Shown here in pieces: positions 41,853-52,305 of a DNA stretch of 64,000 nt. The DNA is from Rossellomorea aquimaris (lineage in GTDB: Bacteria > Bacillota > Bacilli > Bacillales > Bacillaceae_B). The stretch lies in contig NZ_MINN01000074.1 of NCBI RefSeq assembly GCF_001877785.1, positions 682,001-746,000 on the forward strand, written 5' to 3'. Position numbers and translations under genes: made by a program. Numbering within the stretch: the first letter of the stretch is position 1; each line of letters opens with the position of its first letter. Below the pieces are notes generated by a model. The model searched no databases and was not told the origin of the DNA. It saw nothing but the letters and a program-made list of their open reading frames with translations.

Positions 41853-43184
41853 CTATGCAACTTCACTTTTTGAAGATTGTTCTTCTTTGAATAAATCTTG
41901 ATTTCCTTCACTTTCTTCTCTTCCCGGTAAGACCAGGTTCAATACTACTCCGACAATCGCAGCCAGTGCCATTCCCGATAGTGAAACTTCATCGTTCACT
42001 TTTACGAATGCTCCTCCTACACCGATGACAAGGATGACAGAAGAGATCACCAGGTTGCGCTTGTTCCCAAGGTCCACTTTATTGTCGATCAGCATGCGAA
42101 GACCGCTGGATGCGATGATTCCGAACAGCAGGATCGAGACACCACCCATTACCGCTGAAGGAATCGAACCGATCAGTGCCGTGATTTTTCCGATGAACCC
42201 GAATGCGATTGCAAGCACCGCGGCACCGGCTATGACGAATACGCTGAATACCCGTGTGATGGCGAGGACTCCGATATTTTCACCGTAAGTCGTATTTGGC
42301 GGTCCTCCGAGCATGGATGCAATCACAGTTGCAACCCCGTCTCCGAGAATCGAGCGGTGAAGTCCCGGCTTTTCAATGAAGTTCCTGCCTACCACTTTGC
42401 TCAATACCATCTGGTCACCCGTATGCTCTGCGAGTGTGACGAGCGCTACCGGCACCATGATCGAGACGATTTCCCAAGAGAAGCTTGGCGTATAGTCTGC
42501 AAACGGGATGAAGAAGTCCGGCATCTGAAAGAATGGTGCGTCGATGACTTTCTGGAAGTCAACCAGTCCTGCGAATACCGCAATGATGTATCCTCCCACG
42601 ATCCCTGCAAGTATCGGGACCATTCCCAGGAAGCCTTTGAAGTAAATCGAGCAGATTACCGTGATCGCGAGTGTTGCCAGTGCTACCATGAAATGCGTGT
42701 TGCTGTAAACCAGATTCTCTGCACCCGGGTTCTCATACATCGCCATGTTGACTGCAGTACCTGCAAGACCAAGACCGATGACCATGATGACAGGGCCGAC
42801 CACAATCGGCGGCAGAATTCGGGTTAGCCATTTTAACCCCAGTTTTGAAATAAGCAGTGCCACTATTCCGTAGACAATCCCTGCCAGGAAGCTTCCCATC
42901 ATGGCAGCCTGTGGCCCGCCCAGACTTTTCGCTGCAAGGATCGGTGCGATGAAGGCAAAGGATGACCCGAGGTAGGCCGGAATCCTGCCTTTTGTGATGA
43001 GCAGGTATGCCAACGTTCCCAATCCGCTTGATATCAGGGCAACGCCCGGGCTTAACCCTACCAGGAAAGGAACCAATACCGTTGCTCCGAACATGGCAAA
43101 AAGATGCTGTATGCTAAGCGTAAGCCATTTCCCCGGATTCGGTCTTTCTTCTACATCAAGAACTATTTTTTGATTTTCATTCAT
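41853..43184 (-). CDS. pyrP: Uracil permease
   Basis: A 443-residue NCS2-family transporter with about 12-14 membrane segments. Family features include QHLFAMFGATVLVPFL near the N-terminus, the conserved AEHTGDQMVLSKVVGR (substrate-binding Glu-His), GGPPNTTYGENIGV, and the C-terminal GMALAAIVGVVLNLVLP helix. The frame extends 31 residues upstream through attenuator 2; the start at 43182-43184 (MNENQKIVL) has AAGGGAGGAAC. It imports uracil for salvage and is placed between pyrR and pyrB as in B. subtilis. Confidence 0.95.
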   Translation of the reverse strand: MNENQKIVLDVEERPNPGKWLTLSIQHLFAMFGATVLVPFLVGLSPGVALISSGLGTLAYLLITKGRIPAYLGSSFAFIAPILAAKSLGGPQAAMMGSFLAGIVYGIVALLISKLGLKWLTRILPPIVVGPVIMVIGLGLAGTAVNMAMYENPGAENLVYSNTHFMVALATLAITVICSIYFKGFLGMVPILAGIVGGYIIAVFAGLVDFQKVIDAPFFQMPDFFIPFADYTPSFSWEIVSIMVPVALVTLAEHTGDQMVLSKVVGRNFIEKPGLHRSILGDGVATVIASMLGGPPNTTYGENIGVLAITRVFSVFVIAGAAVLAIAFGFIGKITALIGSIPSAVMGGVSILLFGIIASSGLRMLIDNKVDLGNKRNLVISSVILVIGVGGAFVKVNDEVSLSGMALAAIVGVVLNLVLPGREESEGNQDLFKEEQSSKSEVA

Positions 43185-43220
43185 TGCTTGTTCCTCCCTT
43201 GAATCTCTTTTTCCCATAAA

Positions 43221-43320
43221 AAAACCCTCTTTGTCCTGTAAGAGGGCACAAAGAGGGTATAAGAAGGCCTTCAGCACTTCATTCCCATCCTTTGTCTGCC
43301 TCTCTGGACCGATTTTAAAA
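43221..43320 (-). promoter_or_regulatory. PyrR attenuator 2 (between pyrR and pyrP)
   Basis: The PyrR-binding loop GGTCCAGAGAGGCAGACAAA lies at about 43292-43311. The terminator stem CCCTCTTTGT/ACAAAGAGGG with TTTTTTT lies at about 43219-43257. The element sits between the pyrR stop and the pyrP ribosome-binding site. Confidence 0.92.
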
Positions 43321-43330
43321 GGATTATCCT

Positions 43331-44040
<710 letters not shown>

Positions 44041-44044
44041 CTAA

Positions 44045-44073
44045 ATGGTACAGGCTGCCGCCGCGTTTGTCAA
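44045..44073 (-). promoter_or_regulatory. pyr operon promoter
   Basis: TTGACA (44068-44073) and TACCAT (44045-44050) with a 17-base spacer on the minus strand, placed just before the attenuator 1 leader. The -35 box overlaps the last codons of the upstream pseudouridine synthase gene. Confidence 0.75.
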
Positions 44074-44981
44074 TGGTTATTTTTCAACTGCGTCAACAAC
44101 AGCATGAATTCCTTTGGCAGCTCTGCCTGGAATTCCATATATTCATCCGTCCTTGGATGGTTGAAGCCGAGAACGCCGGCATGAAGTGCCTGTCCGTCTA
44201 TATTCAGCGTTTTCCGGGGTCCGTATTTAGGGTCTCCTGCCAGTGGATAACCGATATACTTCATATGGACGCGTATTTGATGGGTCCTGCCTGTTTCGAG
44301 TTCACACTGTACCAACGTGAAGTCCTTGAATCGTTCCAGTACTTTAAAGTGAGTGACGGCATTCTTACCGTTATCCACGACTGTCATACTCTGGCGGTCT
44401 TTTGGATCCCGGCCGATCGGAGCATCAATCGTCCCGTATTCATGAGGGATCGTTCCATGGACGATGGCTGTGTATTTTCTCGTTACCGTCTTTGCCACGA
44501 GCTGATTGACAAGATGTTCATGTGCAAGGTCATTCTTTGCAACCATCAATAAACCGGATGTATCTTTATCGATTCGATGTACGATGCCCGGTCTTAATAC
44601 ACCATTGATGCCTGAAAGATCTTTACAATGATACATCAGTCCATTCACCATCGTACCGGAATAATGGCCGGGTGCTGGATGGACAACCATCCCCTTTGGC
44701 TTATTGACTACAATGACATCCGAATCTTCATATGTGATGTCCAGATGAAGATTCTCCGGTTCGACATCTAGTCCTTCGGGTTCGGGGATCGTAACTGTAA
44801 TTGTTGATTCAGCCGGACATTTGAAGTTTGGCTTGACCTTTTCTTCATCCACTTTAATATGGCCGTCTTTGATCCACTGCTGGACCTGTGACCGGGACCA
44901 TTCTTTATTCAATCCGCTGACAATCTTATCGATACGTTCACCCTGCTCATTCTGTTGTATGATATGTTGAATTACTTCCAT
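44070..44981 (-). CDS. ylyB: RluD-family rRNA pseudouridine synthase (YlyB)
   Basis: A 303-residue RluA/RluD-type pseudouridine synthase. An N-terminal S4 domain (about 15-75, [22 protein letters not shown]) is followed by the catalytic domain with the signature [16 protein letters not shown] (catalytic Asp about 138) and [26 protein letters not shown]. It probably modifies 23S rRNA, but the exact position cannot be read from the sequence. It overlaps lspA by 35 bases with AAGAAGGAGAAAC before its ATG. Confidence 0.93.
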   Translation of the reverse strand: MEVIQHIIQQNEQGERIDKIVSGLNKEWSRSQVQQWIKDGHIKVDEEKVKPNFKCPAESTITVTIPEPEGLDVEPENLHLDITYEDSDVIVVNKPKGMVVHPAPGHYSGTMVNGLMYHCKDLSGINGVLRPGIVHRIDKDTSGLLMVAKNDLAHEHLVNQLVAKTVTRKYTAIVHGTIPHEYGTIDAPIGRDPKDRQSMTVVDNGKNAVTHFKVLERFKDFTLVQCELETGRTHQIRVHMKYIGYPLAGDPKYGPRKTLNIDGQALHAGVLGFNHPRTDEYMEFQAELPKEFMLLLTQLKNNH

Positions 44982-45447
44982 TCTGTTTCTCCTTCTTTGC
45001 TTTTCGTTCGTCCAGATACATGTATATGATTAATAGTGCCACTCCAATTGTCAATGCTGCATCGGCAATATTGAATATCGGGAAATCATAGGAAAAAATA
45101 TATGTATTCAAAAAATCGACTACTTCTTTTCGGAAGATACGGTCAATAAAGTTTCCAATCGCCCCTCCAAGCATAAATGCGAGGCTTATACTGAATAAAG
45201 CCCTGCCTTTTGCATGGACCTGCATATAATACACAATACCTACAATAACTATTAACGTAATAATGTAAAAAAACCACATTTGCCCCTGGAGTATTCCCCA
45301 TGCAGCACCTTGATTCCGATGAGAGGTCAAGTAGAAAACGTTTTGGATGATTTCTATACTTTCCCCTTCTGTCATCTTTTTCACAACCAACCACTTCGTC
45401 AGCTGATCCAATCCAATTACAACCAAAGCCACTAAATAATAAAACAC
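44947..45447 (-). CDS. lspA: Lipoprotein signal peptidase (SPase II)
   Basis: A 166-residue membrane aspartic protease that cleaves lipoprotein signal peptides at the lipobox. Four membrane segments are visible; catalytic Asp residues lie in [13 protein letters not shown] and [11 protein letters not shown]. Family segments [10 protein letters not shown] and [12 protein letters not shown] are present. An earlier GTG is possible, but TGGAGGTTGCC is seven bases from the GTG at 45445-45447 (start [10 protein letters not shown]), matching B. subtilis. The basic C-terminal tail [10 protein letters not shown] is cytoplasmic. Confidence 0.94.
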   Translation of the reverse strand: MFYYLVALVVIGLDQLTKWLVVKKMTEGESIEIIQNVFYLTSHRNQGAAWGILQGQMWFFYIITLIVIVGIVYYMQVHAKGRALFSISLAFMLGGAIGNFIDRIFRKEVVDFLNTYIFSYDFPIFNIADAALTIGVALLIIYMYLDERKAKKEKQNGSNSTYHTTE

Positions 45448-45538
45448 AAAGGCAACCTCCACATCGTAAGAAATGATTACCTTTGCATTTTAGCATAAAC
45501 AATAAAATAAAGACACTTAATACTAGAGAAAAGATTGT

Positions 45539-45820
45539 TTACCTTCCCAAATGTATTTTCCCGTATTGCCTCCAGTCATGAACCTCTCTCAATGAAGTAA
45601 CAGTCGGGTTCATTTTGATCAGATCAAAGGGAATTTCTTCGCCGCTCATCTCACAGAGTCCGAAACGATCCTGAGATGCAAGATGAAGCGCATGCTTGAC
45701 ATCTGAAATTTCCTCATTGATAAAATGTTGGATTAGCGGGTGTTGAGATCGACTTGCCTCCAGCTCTTTTAAAGACGCTGTCAATTCCTGTATGATGGAT
45801 GTGTATCGGTCATATGTCAT
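45539..45820 (-). CDS. ylyA: YlyA-like DksA/TraR-type small protein with degenerate zinc finger
   Basis: A 93-residue protein. An N-terminal helical hairpin (about 1-55: YTSIIQELTASLKELEASRSQ, then EEISDVKHALHLASQ) leads to GLCEMSGEEIPFDLIKMNP, which resembles the DksA/TraR zinc-finger knuckle but retains only one of four cysteines. It sits between ileS and lspA, where B. subtilis has ylyA, linked in that organism to RNA polymerase regulation in the forespore. Assignment rests on position and partial motif. The ribosome-binding site GGAGGGATC fits the ATG at 45820. Confidence 0.7.
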   Translation of the reverse strand: MTYDRYTSIIQELTASLKELEASRSQHPLIQHFINEEISDVKHALHLASQDRFGLCEMSGEEIPFDLIKMNPTVTSLREVHDWRQYGKIHLGR

Positions 45821-45876
45821 CTTGATCCCTCCATTAATAGTATGGAGGAAAGCAAAATAAAGTTGTCTTGCAAGAT

Positions 45877-45904
45877 ATAGTAATTATGGAAGTGGGCCGT
45901 TCAA
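45877..45904 (-). promoter_or_regulatory. Candidate ylyA promoter
   Basis: TTGAAC (45899-45904), 16 bases, TACTAT (45877-45882) on the minus strand, about 57 bases before the ylyA ATG. A promoter is needed here because ileS is terminated upstream. Confidence 0.35.
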
Positions 45905-45988
45905 TGACATAACCGCGCCATTTTGAGAAATTTGTCAATGATTTCATTATTAAAAAAGCCAAAACATAATTGGTTCTGTTACAATTCC

Positions 45989-46123
45989 GCTAATGATTTC
46001 CGTGCAAGACTTCGCTTTCCGCGGGTAGCCCGTGAGCCTCCTCAGAGCTTGCGCTCCTGCGGGGTCTCACATTAGCTACTCTTCCCGCAGGAGTCTTCGT
46101 CTTGCACTCCAATCAATCGCTGG
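45989..46123. repeat. Family A palindromic repeat, copy 4
   Basis: About 135 bases with arms CCGTGCAAGACTTCGCTTTC and GAGTCTTCGTCTTGCACTCC and a GC-rich centre (GCGCTCCTGCGGGGTCTCAC). The extreme ends (GCTAATGATT and AATCAATCGC) are no longer fully complementary, so it is older or mutated compared with copies 1 and 2. It lies between ileS and ylyA. Confidence 0.83.
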
Positions 46124-46153
46124 AAAGGGCTAACATTTAACTGTACATTTAAA

Positions 46154-46206
46154 CAAAAAAACCCTAACTATTTTGCTTACCTGAGGCAAATTAGTTAGGG
46201 TTTTGC
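46154..46206 (-). terminator. Terminator after ileS
   Basis: AAAACCCTAACTA and TAGTTAGGGTTTT form a 13-base stem extended by an inner GC pair, with a loop of about 15 bases, then TTTG on the minus strand. Confidence 0.92.
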
Positions 46207-46247
46207 TAAGACCAAGACAATTTATGTCCCAATCACTAACATATATT

Positions 46248-49019
46248 TTATGCTAAATGAGAATAGTTTTCTTTAACTACGGAAGCACATCGCGTGCATA
46301 GTTCCGGGTGATCTTTGTCTTCTCCGACTGTGGTAGTGACAACCCAGCAGCGATCACATGTTTCGCCTTTGGCTTTTTCAACGACAATGTTGTTTTGACC
46401 GACTGTTAAAGCGTGTTCCGGCGCATCACTTGCTCCACCGCCGATTTCAATAGCTGAAACGATGAACAATTGCTTCAGGTCTTCTGAAATTGAATTCAGT
46501 AAGGATTTTGTTTCATCATCAACGTAAAGAGTCACTTTTGCCGTTAATGATTTACCAATCACTTTTTGGTTTCGTGCTTCTTCGAGAGCTTTCAATACAT
46601 CGTCACGCAGTTCCAGGAATGCATTCCATTTTTTCTTAAGCTCTTCGGCATTAGACAATTCCTTCAATTCCGGCATATCCGTTAATTGTACACTATCTCC
46701 CTCTGCTCCTGGGACATGGGCCCAAACTTCGTCTGCGGTATGAGAAAGGATAGGTGACATCAATTTCGCAAGAACAACCAAAGCCTCATGCAATACAGTC
46801 TGCATCGCCCGACGCTCATAATTGTCCTTGGCTTCGATATATAATACATCTTTTGCAAAATCAAGATAGAATGAGCTCAAGTCTAATGTACAGAAGTTAT
46901 TGACCGCATGGTAAATGCTTGCAAATTCGTAGTTGTCATATGATTTTTTAACATTTTTAACCAGATCATTCAGTTTGACCATCATAAACTGATCTACTTC
47001 ACGAAGATTATCATAAGATACTGAATCGGCTTTTGGATCAAAATCAGCCAGGTTCCCAAGAAGGAATCGATACGTGTTACGGATTTTTCTGTATACTTCA
47101 GCCACTTGTTTCAAAATCGGATCAGATACGCGGACATCTGATTGATAATCGACTGAAGCCACCCATAGGCGCAGGATATCTGCTCCGAGTTGTTTCATGA
47201 CTTTTTCCGGCACAACCACGTTTCCAAGTGATTTACTCATCTTTCTGCCTTCTCCATCCAGTGCAAATCCATGACTCAGAACACCTTTATAAGGTGCTTT
47301 TCCTGTTACTGCCACACCTGTCGTAAGGGATGAATTGAACCAGCCGCGATACTGATCGGAACCTTCAAGGTAGAGGTCTGCAGGGCGCTGCAGGTCATCA
47401 CGTGCTTCCAGCACTGCCTGATGGGAAGACCCGGAGTCAAACCAGACATCCATGATATCCTGTTCTTTAGTGAAAACTCCATTCGGGCTTCCTTCATGGG
47501 TAAATCCTTCTGGAAGAAGGTCTTTCGCTTCTTTTTCAAACCAGATATTTGAACCATGTTCTCTGAATAATGCAGATACGTGATCAATCGTTTCATCCGT
47601 GATGATTTCTTCGCCATTTTCAGCGTAGAAGACCGGGATCGGAACACCCCAGGCACGCTGTCTTGAAATACACCAGTCTCCGCGGTCCCTTACCATATTG
47701 AAGAGGCGTGTCTCCCCCCAATTTGGCACCCATTTTGTATCCTTAACAGCCTGCAGGAGCTCATCACGGAACTTATCGATGGAAGCGAACCATTGAGCTG
47801 TAGCTCTGAAAATAACCGGCTTCTTCGTACGCCAATCATGGGGATATGAGTGCGTGATGAAGTTCAACTTCAATAATGCCCCGGCTTCCTCAAGCTTTTC
47901 AGTAATAGGTTTATTTGCTTTGTCATAGAATAGACCTTCGAATCCGGGTGCTTCAGAAGTCATTACACCCTTATCATCAACAGGGCACAATACGTCCAAT
48001 CCGTACTTTTTACCGACAAGGAAGTCATCTTCCCCGTGACCGGGAGCCGTGTGTACACACCCTGTACCTGAGTCAGTTGTAACGTGATCACCAAGGATTA
48101 CAAGTGATTCACGGTCATAAATCGGATGTTTCGCTTTCATGCGCTCAAGCTCTGCGCCTTTGACATTTTTCGTTACGTTGTAATCTGCCCATTCAAGGTT
48201 TTCTGCAACATCTTCGAGCAGATCTTCCGCAACGACATAGGTGTGGTCATTGACGGATACAACAGCGTATGTGAGATCCTGGTGGACCGCGATCCCAAGA
48301 TTCGCCGGAATCGTCCATGGAGTTGTCGTCCAGATGATGAATTGAGTGCCGGTTTCCAGGATGCCTTTTCCATCGGTCACGCTGAACCCAACATAAATGG
48401 ATGGTGAACGCTTATCCTGATATTCGATTTCTGCTTCAGCAAGAGCAGATTCACTTGAAGGGGACCAATAGACAGGTTTTTTCCCTTTATAGATATACCC
48501 TTTCTTCGCCATATCACCGAACACTTTGATTTGTTGTGCTTCGTATTCTGGTTTTAATGTGATATAAGGATTTTCCCAGTCTCCGCGCACGCCCAGCTGT
48601 TTAAATTGAGTGCGCTGGATATCAACTTGCTCATATGCGTATTCCTCACATAACTTACGGAATTCTGCAACGGTCATTTCTTTTCTTTTTACACCTTTAT
48701 TTGTAAGTGCCTGCTCGATCGGAAGACCGTGAGTATCCCAGCCCGGCACATATGGTGCGTGGAACCCGTTCATCGATTTGTATCGTACGATGAAGTCCTT
48801 CAAGATCTTATTCAGGGCATGCCCCATGTGGAGGTTCCCATTTGCATAGGGAGGTCCGTCATGAAGGACAAACAGTGGACGGCCCTGTGTCCGTTCCTGT
48901 ACCTTCTTGTAAATATCCATCTCTTCCCACTTCTGTTGTGTTTCAGGTTCTCTTTTAGGCAGGTTCCCTCTCATCGGGAACTCTGTTTTCGGCATCAATA
49001 AAGTATCTTTGTACTCCAT
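46248..49019 (-). CDS. ileS: Isoleucyl-tRNA synthetase
   Basis: A 923-residue class I synthetase. HIGH-type motif is [14 protein letters not shown] (about residues 57-70), followed by the CP1 editing domain ([23 protein letters not shown]) and [10 protein letters not shown] (KMSKS). The C-terminal zinc finger ligands are CDRCWVV and CTRCASVV, typical of bacterial-type IleRS. The frame extends 12 residues upstream, but AAGGAGGATTTAGCT precedes the ATG at 49017-49019 ([10 protein letters not shown]). It is controlled by a T-box leader responding to uncharged tRNA-Ile. Confidence 0.97.
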   Translation of the reverse strand: MEYKDTLLMPKTEFPMRGNLPKREPETQQKWEEMDIYKKVQERTQGRPLFVLHDGPPYANGNLHMGHALNKILKDFIVRYKSMNGFHAPYVPGWDTHGLPIEQALTNKGVKRKEMTVAEFRKLCEEYAYEQVDIQRTQFKQLGVRGDWENPYITLKPEYEAQQIKVFGDMAKKGYIYKGKKPVYWSPSSESALAEAEIEYQDKRSPSIYVGFSVTDGKGILETGTQFIIWTTTPWTIPANLGIAVHQDLTYAVVSVNDHTYVVAEDLLEDVAENLEWADYNVTKNVKGAELERMKAKHPIYDRESLVILGDHVTTDSGTGCVHTAPGHGEDDFLVGKKYGLDVLCPVDDKGVMTSEAPGFEGLFYDKANKPITEKLEEAGALLKLNFITHSYPHDWRTKKPVIFRATAQWFASIDKFRDELLQAVKDTKWVPNWGETRLFNMVRDRGDWCISRQRAWGVPIPVFYAENGEEIITDETIDHVSALFREHGSNIWFEKEAKDLLPEGFTHEGSPNGVFTKEQDIMDVWFDSGSSHQAVLEARDDLQRPADLYLEGSDQYRGWFNSSLTTGVAVTGKAPYKGVLSHGFALDGEGRKMSKSLGNVVVPEKVMKQLGADILRLWVASVDYQSDVRVSDPILKQVAEVYRKIRNTYRFLLGNLADFDPKADSVSYDNLREVDQFMMVKLNDLVKNVKKSYDNYEFASIYHAVNNFCTLDLSSFYLDFAKDVLYIEAKDNYERRAMQTVLHEALVVLAKLMSPILSHTADEVWAHVPGAEGDSVQLTDMPELKELSNAEELKKKWNAFLELRDDVLKALEEARNQKVIGKSLTAKVTLYVDDETKSLLNSISEDLKQLFIVSAIEIGGGASDAPEHALTVGQNNIVVEKAKGETCDRCWVVTTTVGEDKDHPELCTRCASVVKENYSHLA

Positions 49020-49094
49020 AGCTAAATCCTCCTTCAGCATGATCGTTATTGCCATCTTTTCTACTTTCTTAGGTGTTTAATCATATCAGTACAA

Positions 49095-49375
49095 CAAAAA
49101 AAAGCTTTCTCATCCCTGAAAAGGGACGAGAAAGCTTTCCCGCGGTACCACCCTCATAAAAATATCCAGCAGGATATTTTCACTCGTTTCATTCGTAACG
49201 TGAATAAACGCCAAACACTAGTCATCCCAATTGCATTGGGGATTTCATGCATGGAGCTCAAGGGTGATTTTCCGCAACTATCTCCTTACCGGGCTTCCAC
49301 CATCCCCGGCTCGCTATATAGGAATGAAAGTAGAAACGTACTGTCCCTATCACAGCTTTTGTAATGGCAAATAAG
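49095..49375 (-). promoter_or_regulatory. T-box leader of ileS (Ile specifier)
   Basis: The leader holds a long stem I region with the specifier ATC in GGAAAATCACCCTTGAGC (codon at 49266-49268), then the T-box GGGTGGTACCGCGGG at 49139-49153, and a terminator (49095-49138: AAAGCTTTCTCGTCCC and GGGATGAGAAAGCTTT, then TTTTT). Uncharged tRNA-Ile would pair with the specifier and T-box and favour read-through into ileS. Confidence 0.95.
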
Positions 49376-49386
49376 ATTGTTTTTTA

Positions 49387-49416
49387 ATTATATGAAAAGA
49401 ACGCAGCTTTCGTCAA
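49387..49416 (-). promoter_or_regulatory. ileS promoter
   Basis: TTGACG (49411-49416), 18 bases, TATAAT (49387-49392) on the minus strand, just upstream of the T-box leader. The -35 box contains the TGA stop of divIVA. Confidence 0.82.
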
Positions 49417-49937
49417 GACAGTGTCTCTTCTTCTTTCAATGTTTTTAATTCAGTGGCATCCAAATCGAATTCCATCAGCTTATCCCAATCATCTGTACCC
49501 AGAAGATCCAGCTGAGCTTCGATCAGCATCTTGAAGCGTGTACGGAATACTTTTGACTGTTTTTTAAGTTCTTCAATTTCAATTGCAATCTTTCTGGCTT
49601 TTGACAATGATTCATTAACAATCCTGTCAGCATTTTTTTCTGCTTCTTTTATGATCAATTTTGCTTCCTTAGTAGCATTCCGTTTTACTTCTTCCCCTGC
49701 TTCCTGAGCGATGACGATGGATTTGTTGAGGGTTTCCTCAATGGTTGTAAAGTGACCTAAACGTTCATTCAACGCATTCAGCCGTTCCTCAGTTTCTTTC
49801 TTTTCACGGATAAGGATCTCATAATCTTTGATGATCTGGTCTAAAAATTCATTGACCTCATCCTCATCGTAGCCGCGAAAACCACGGCTGAATTCTTTGT
49901 TATGTATGTCTAACGGCGTTAAAGGCATGGGAGCCAC
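49413..49937 (-). CDS. divIVA: Division-site and polarity protein DivIVA
   Basis: A 174-residue coiled-coil protein that senses negatively curved membrane at poles and septa and recruits MinJ/MinD and the sporulation chromosome-anchoring machinery. The N-terminal lipid-binding domain is PLTPLDIHNKEFSRGFRGYDEDEVNEFLD (residues about 4-32), followed by long heptad coils. Start and GGAGGTGG ribosome-binding site agree. A TATAAT lies about 40 bases upstream, but no good -35 box fits it. Confidence 0.96.
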   Translation of the reverse strand: MAPMPLTPLDIHNKEFSRGFRGYDEDEVNEFLDQIIKDYEILIREKKETEERLNALNERLGHFTTIEETLNKSIVIAQEAGEEVKRNATKEAKLIIKEAEKNADRIVNESLSKARKIAIEIEELKKQSKVFRTRFKMLIEAQLDLLGTDDWDKLMEFDLDATELKTLKEEETLS

Positions 49938-50019
49938 CTCCAGTACTTGTTGAATTACATTTTTTATTATAACTAAAATTTCGACAACTTGTGGGTAAAT
50001 TCCTTTATTTTTCTTTAAA

Positions 50020-50787
50020 TTATTTCAAAATCCCCAAAGAAATGCGCCATTTTTCGCGTTTTGTCCTTCCTTCTATCGAAATCAGCTTACTTCTGCCGAA
50101 ACCTCTTACTGATAGAACATCGCCTGCTTCGACTTCGAGGGAGGCATTTTCGGTAATCTTCCAATTCAATTTCACAAGATTGCTTTTGATATAGGTCTGA
50201 GCTTTTTGCCGTGAGATATTATAAATTGCAGACATAACTGCATCAAGCCTCAGGGAACTCACGGTGGTCACCTTCTCATGCCATTCTTCCTTTGTTTCAA
50301 TCACTTCATTCATAGAGACTTCCTGTAATGCCACCTTTGTTTTTCCAATATGAGTTAATTCCATCCTGACATACTCTGATATTTCTTCAGCCAGTAACAG
50401 CTGGATCTTATCGTCGCCTGTAAGGATATCCCCGAATTTCTCACGCTTCAACCCCAGTGACATTATGCTTCCCAACACATGCTTGTGTTCTATTGTAACA
50501 AACTTGCCCGGGTACTCAATCTCAAATAACCGTATACCATAATCTTCTTCCACAGGGTGGAAATAGGAGGGATACAAAAGCGCCCTTTTTCTTTCTGTAC
50601 TTTCAGGATAAAAAGAGAGCTTCACCTCGTCGTTCTGGCCGATGATCGATTGCAGGACATGCTGCTGCCTGGGGTCAAGAAAGTCCGTCCGCTTTGGTGC
50701 GTATTGGTTTTCCACCTGTTCTCTCCATGCAAGGACCCCATCGACAAATTCTTTTTCTTCCTGCCTGAAATGTTGATGAATGGACAT
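50020..50787 (-). CDS. ylmH: S4-domain RNA-binding protein YlmH (RqcP)
   Basis: A 255-residue protein with a C-terminal S4 domain (RLDAVMSAIYNISRQKAQTYI, about 180-245). In B. subtilis RqcP/YlmH works with RqcH in alanine tailing of stalled nascent chains by stabilising the P-site tRNA; RqcH is encoded about 20 kb away here. The open frame includes the upstream terminator hairpin; the start at 50785-50787 (MSIHQHFRQEEKEF) follows AAAGAGGTGAA. Operon position is before divIVA as in B. subtilis. Confidence 0.92.
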   Translation of the reverse strand: MSIHQHFRQEEKEFVDGVLAWREQVENQYAPKRTDFLDPRQQHVLQSIIGQNDEVKLSFYPESTERKRALLYPSYFHPVEEDYGIRLFEIEYPGKFVTIEHKHVLGSIMSLGLKREKFGDILTGDDKIQLLLAEEISEYVRMELTHIGKTKVALQEVSMNEVIETKEEWHEKVTTVSSLRLDAVMSAIYNISRQKAQTYIKSNLVKLNWKITENASLEVEAGDVLSVRGFGRSKLISIEGRTKREKWRISLGILK

Positions 50788-50825
50788 CATTTCACCTCTT
50801 TGTACCTTTTTGAGTGCACTAACTG

Positions 50826-50876
50826 AAAAATGAAAGAGCTGAAACTGGTTTTTATGTTTCAGCTCTTTCATTTTTA
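50826..50876 (-). terminator. Strong hairpin between ylmG and ylmH
   Basis: AAAAATGAAAGAGCTGAAAC and its exact complement GTTTCAGCTCTTTCATTTTT form a perfect 20-base stem with a 10-base loop. The following 38 bases to the ylmH start leave little space for a promoter. Confidence 0.9.
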
Positions 50877-50888
50877 CAACTCACAGAT

Positions 50889-51152
50889 CTAGATGAACCA
50901 TAAGAATAGTTGGCGAAGGCCCATCTGAGCCAAATTCAACACAATGAATGCAACGATTGGCGAAATATCGATCATTCCAAGCGGAGGCACGAACCTTCTG
51001 AATGGTTCGAGATAAGGTTCACAGATCCTCGCAAGAAATTGACCAATGGATGATTCCTTGGCGTTCGGGAACCATGACATTAATATATAAATAATTAATG
51101 CCCATGAATAAAGCTGAATGAGTGTAGATAAAACGTCAAAAACAAATGCCAT
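50889..51152 (-). CDS. ylmG: YggT-family membrane protein YlmG
   Basis: An 87-residue protein with two membrane helices (about 5-25 and 60-85) flanking the conserved [25 protein letters not shown] segment. Family members are linked to septum and membrane organisation and sit in the sepF cluster, but the biochemical role is unclear. It starts 8 bases after sepF. Confidence 0.9.
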   Translation of the reverse strand: MAFVFDVLSTLIQLYSWALIIYILMSWFPNAKESSIGQFLARICEPYLEPFRRFVPPLGMIDISPIVAFIVLNLAQMGLRQLFLWFI

Positions 51153-51160
51153 AATTTACA

Positions 51161-51610
51161 TTACCACCTTGAATCAGATATGTCTTCTTCTTTCAGGAAC
51201 TCAGAAATGTTCCCGCTCACTTCCACATTATCCGGTGTACAGAGGAAAATATCCATGCCTACACGCTGGATGTCCCCTCCTATTGCATAAACGGTACCGC
51301 TCAGGAAATCAACGATACGCTTTGCTTGATCATGCTGGATTCTTTGGAGGTTCACAAGGACGGACCTTCTATTTTTCAGATGATCGGCAATCTCTTGGGC
51401 CTCTGCATAAACCCTTGGTTCCAAAAGTATCACTTTGGAGGATTTTTGGACGCTCTGAAGACTGACTACATTCTGTTTTGTTTGTGCGGAAGGTTGGGTT
51501 TTCATTTTCTTTTTCTCCTCGAATTCTTCTTCGTATCTCTCATCTTCTTCATAATCATATTCTTCCTCATCCAGTAAAAAGAACGTTTTCAATTTAGATT
51601 TTATGCCCAT
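51161..51610 (-). CDS. sepF: Septum formation protein SepF
   Basis: A 149-residue cytoplasmic division protein that forms rings, bundles FtsZ and tethers it to membrane. The N-terminal amphipathic membrane anchor [17 protein letters not shown] is followed by an acidic linker ([20 protein letters not shown]) and the C-terminal domain ([30 protein letters not shown]...[16 protein letters not shown]). An extended frame of ten residues is possible; GAGGGGATG before 51608-51610 supports the chosen start. Confidence 0.95.
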   Translation of the reverse strand: MGIKSKLKTFFLLDEEEYDYEEDERYEEEFEEKKKMKTQPSAQTKQNVVSLQSVQKSSKVILLEPRVYAEAQEIADHLKNRRSVLVNLQRIQHDQAKRIVDFLSGTVYAIGGDIQRVGMDIFLCTPDNVEVSGNISEFLKEEDISDSRW

Positions 51611-51626
51611 TTGCGTACATCCCCTC

Positions 51627-52301
51627 TCAGTCATTTCCAACTAACGCTGATCCAATACGGATAAAAGTGGCTCCTTCTTCTATTGCAATCTTATAATCAT
51701 TACTCATCCCCATTGATAGCTCTGTACATGGTGCATATGGTAAATCCAAGGAATGAATGTTCTCCTGAAGCTCCCTTAACGAGCGAAAGCATTTTCGCAG
51801 GAAATGCTCATCATCGGTATGAGGCGCCATTGTCATCAAGCCGACCACCTTAACAGCAGGATAATCCTTGAGGCTCCTGATGAATCCTTCTACTTCCTGC
51901 GGTTCCATGCCGTGTTTCGAATCCTCGCCGGATACATTCACCTGAACGAAACAAGATATGGGCTTGTCTGCCCTTTTGTCGATTTCCTTGGCAAGGGAAA
52001 GCCTGTCCAAAGAATGTATGTATGAAACTTTATCAATAATATTCTTGACCTTCCTCGATTGCAGTGTTCCGATGAAATGCCACCGCGGCCGGCCTTTTAA
52101 TACTTCCCATTTTTCTAAAAGTCCCGAGTCCCTGTTTTCACCCAAATGAATCAAGCCTGCCTGAATGGCCTCTTCGGCTCTTTCTGTTGAAACATATTTC
52201 GTTACAGCAACAATATTGATTTCATCAGGGTTCCTTCCAATTTCCGAACAAGTTTCTTTTATTTGATTTTCTATCAATTCCAGTTTTTCTGCTACTTTCA
52301 T
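51627..52301 (-). CDS. ylmE: PLP homeostasis protein YlmE (YggS/ProSC family)
   Basis: A 224-residue alanine-racemase-like barrel that binds pyridoxal phosphate. The PLP Lys is in [11 protein letters not shown] (about residue 35); [26 protein letters not shown] and [28 protein letters not shown] are family signatures. It is believed to buffer free PLP. It lies between pgeF (4-base gap) and sepF. Confidence 0.94.
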   Translation of the reverse strand: MKVAEKLELIENQIKETCSEIGRNPDEINIVAVTKYVSTERAEEAIQAGLIHLGENRDSGLLEKWEVLKGRPRWHFIGTLQSRKVKNIIDKVSYIHSLDRLSLAKEIDKRADKPISCFVQVNVSGEDSKHGMEPQEVEGFIRSLKDYPAVKVVGLMTMAPHTDDEHFLRKCFRSLRELQENIHSLDLPYAPCTELSMGMSNDYKIAIEEGATFIRIGSALVGND

Positions 52302-52305
52302 TTCA

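Noticed and set aside
43185..43277. A 31-residue N-terminal extension of PyrP, and similar extensions of PyrB and PyrR
   Set aside because: They translate the attenuator stems; the conserved starts downstream have proper ribosome-binding sites.
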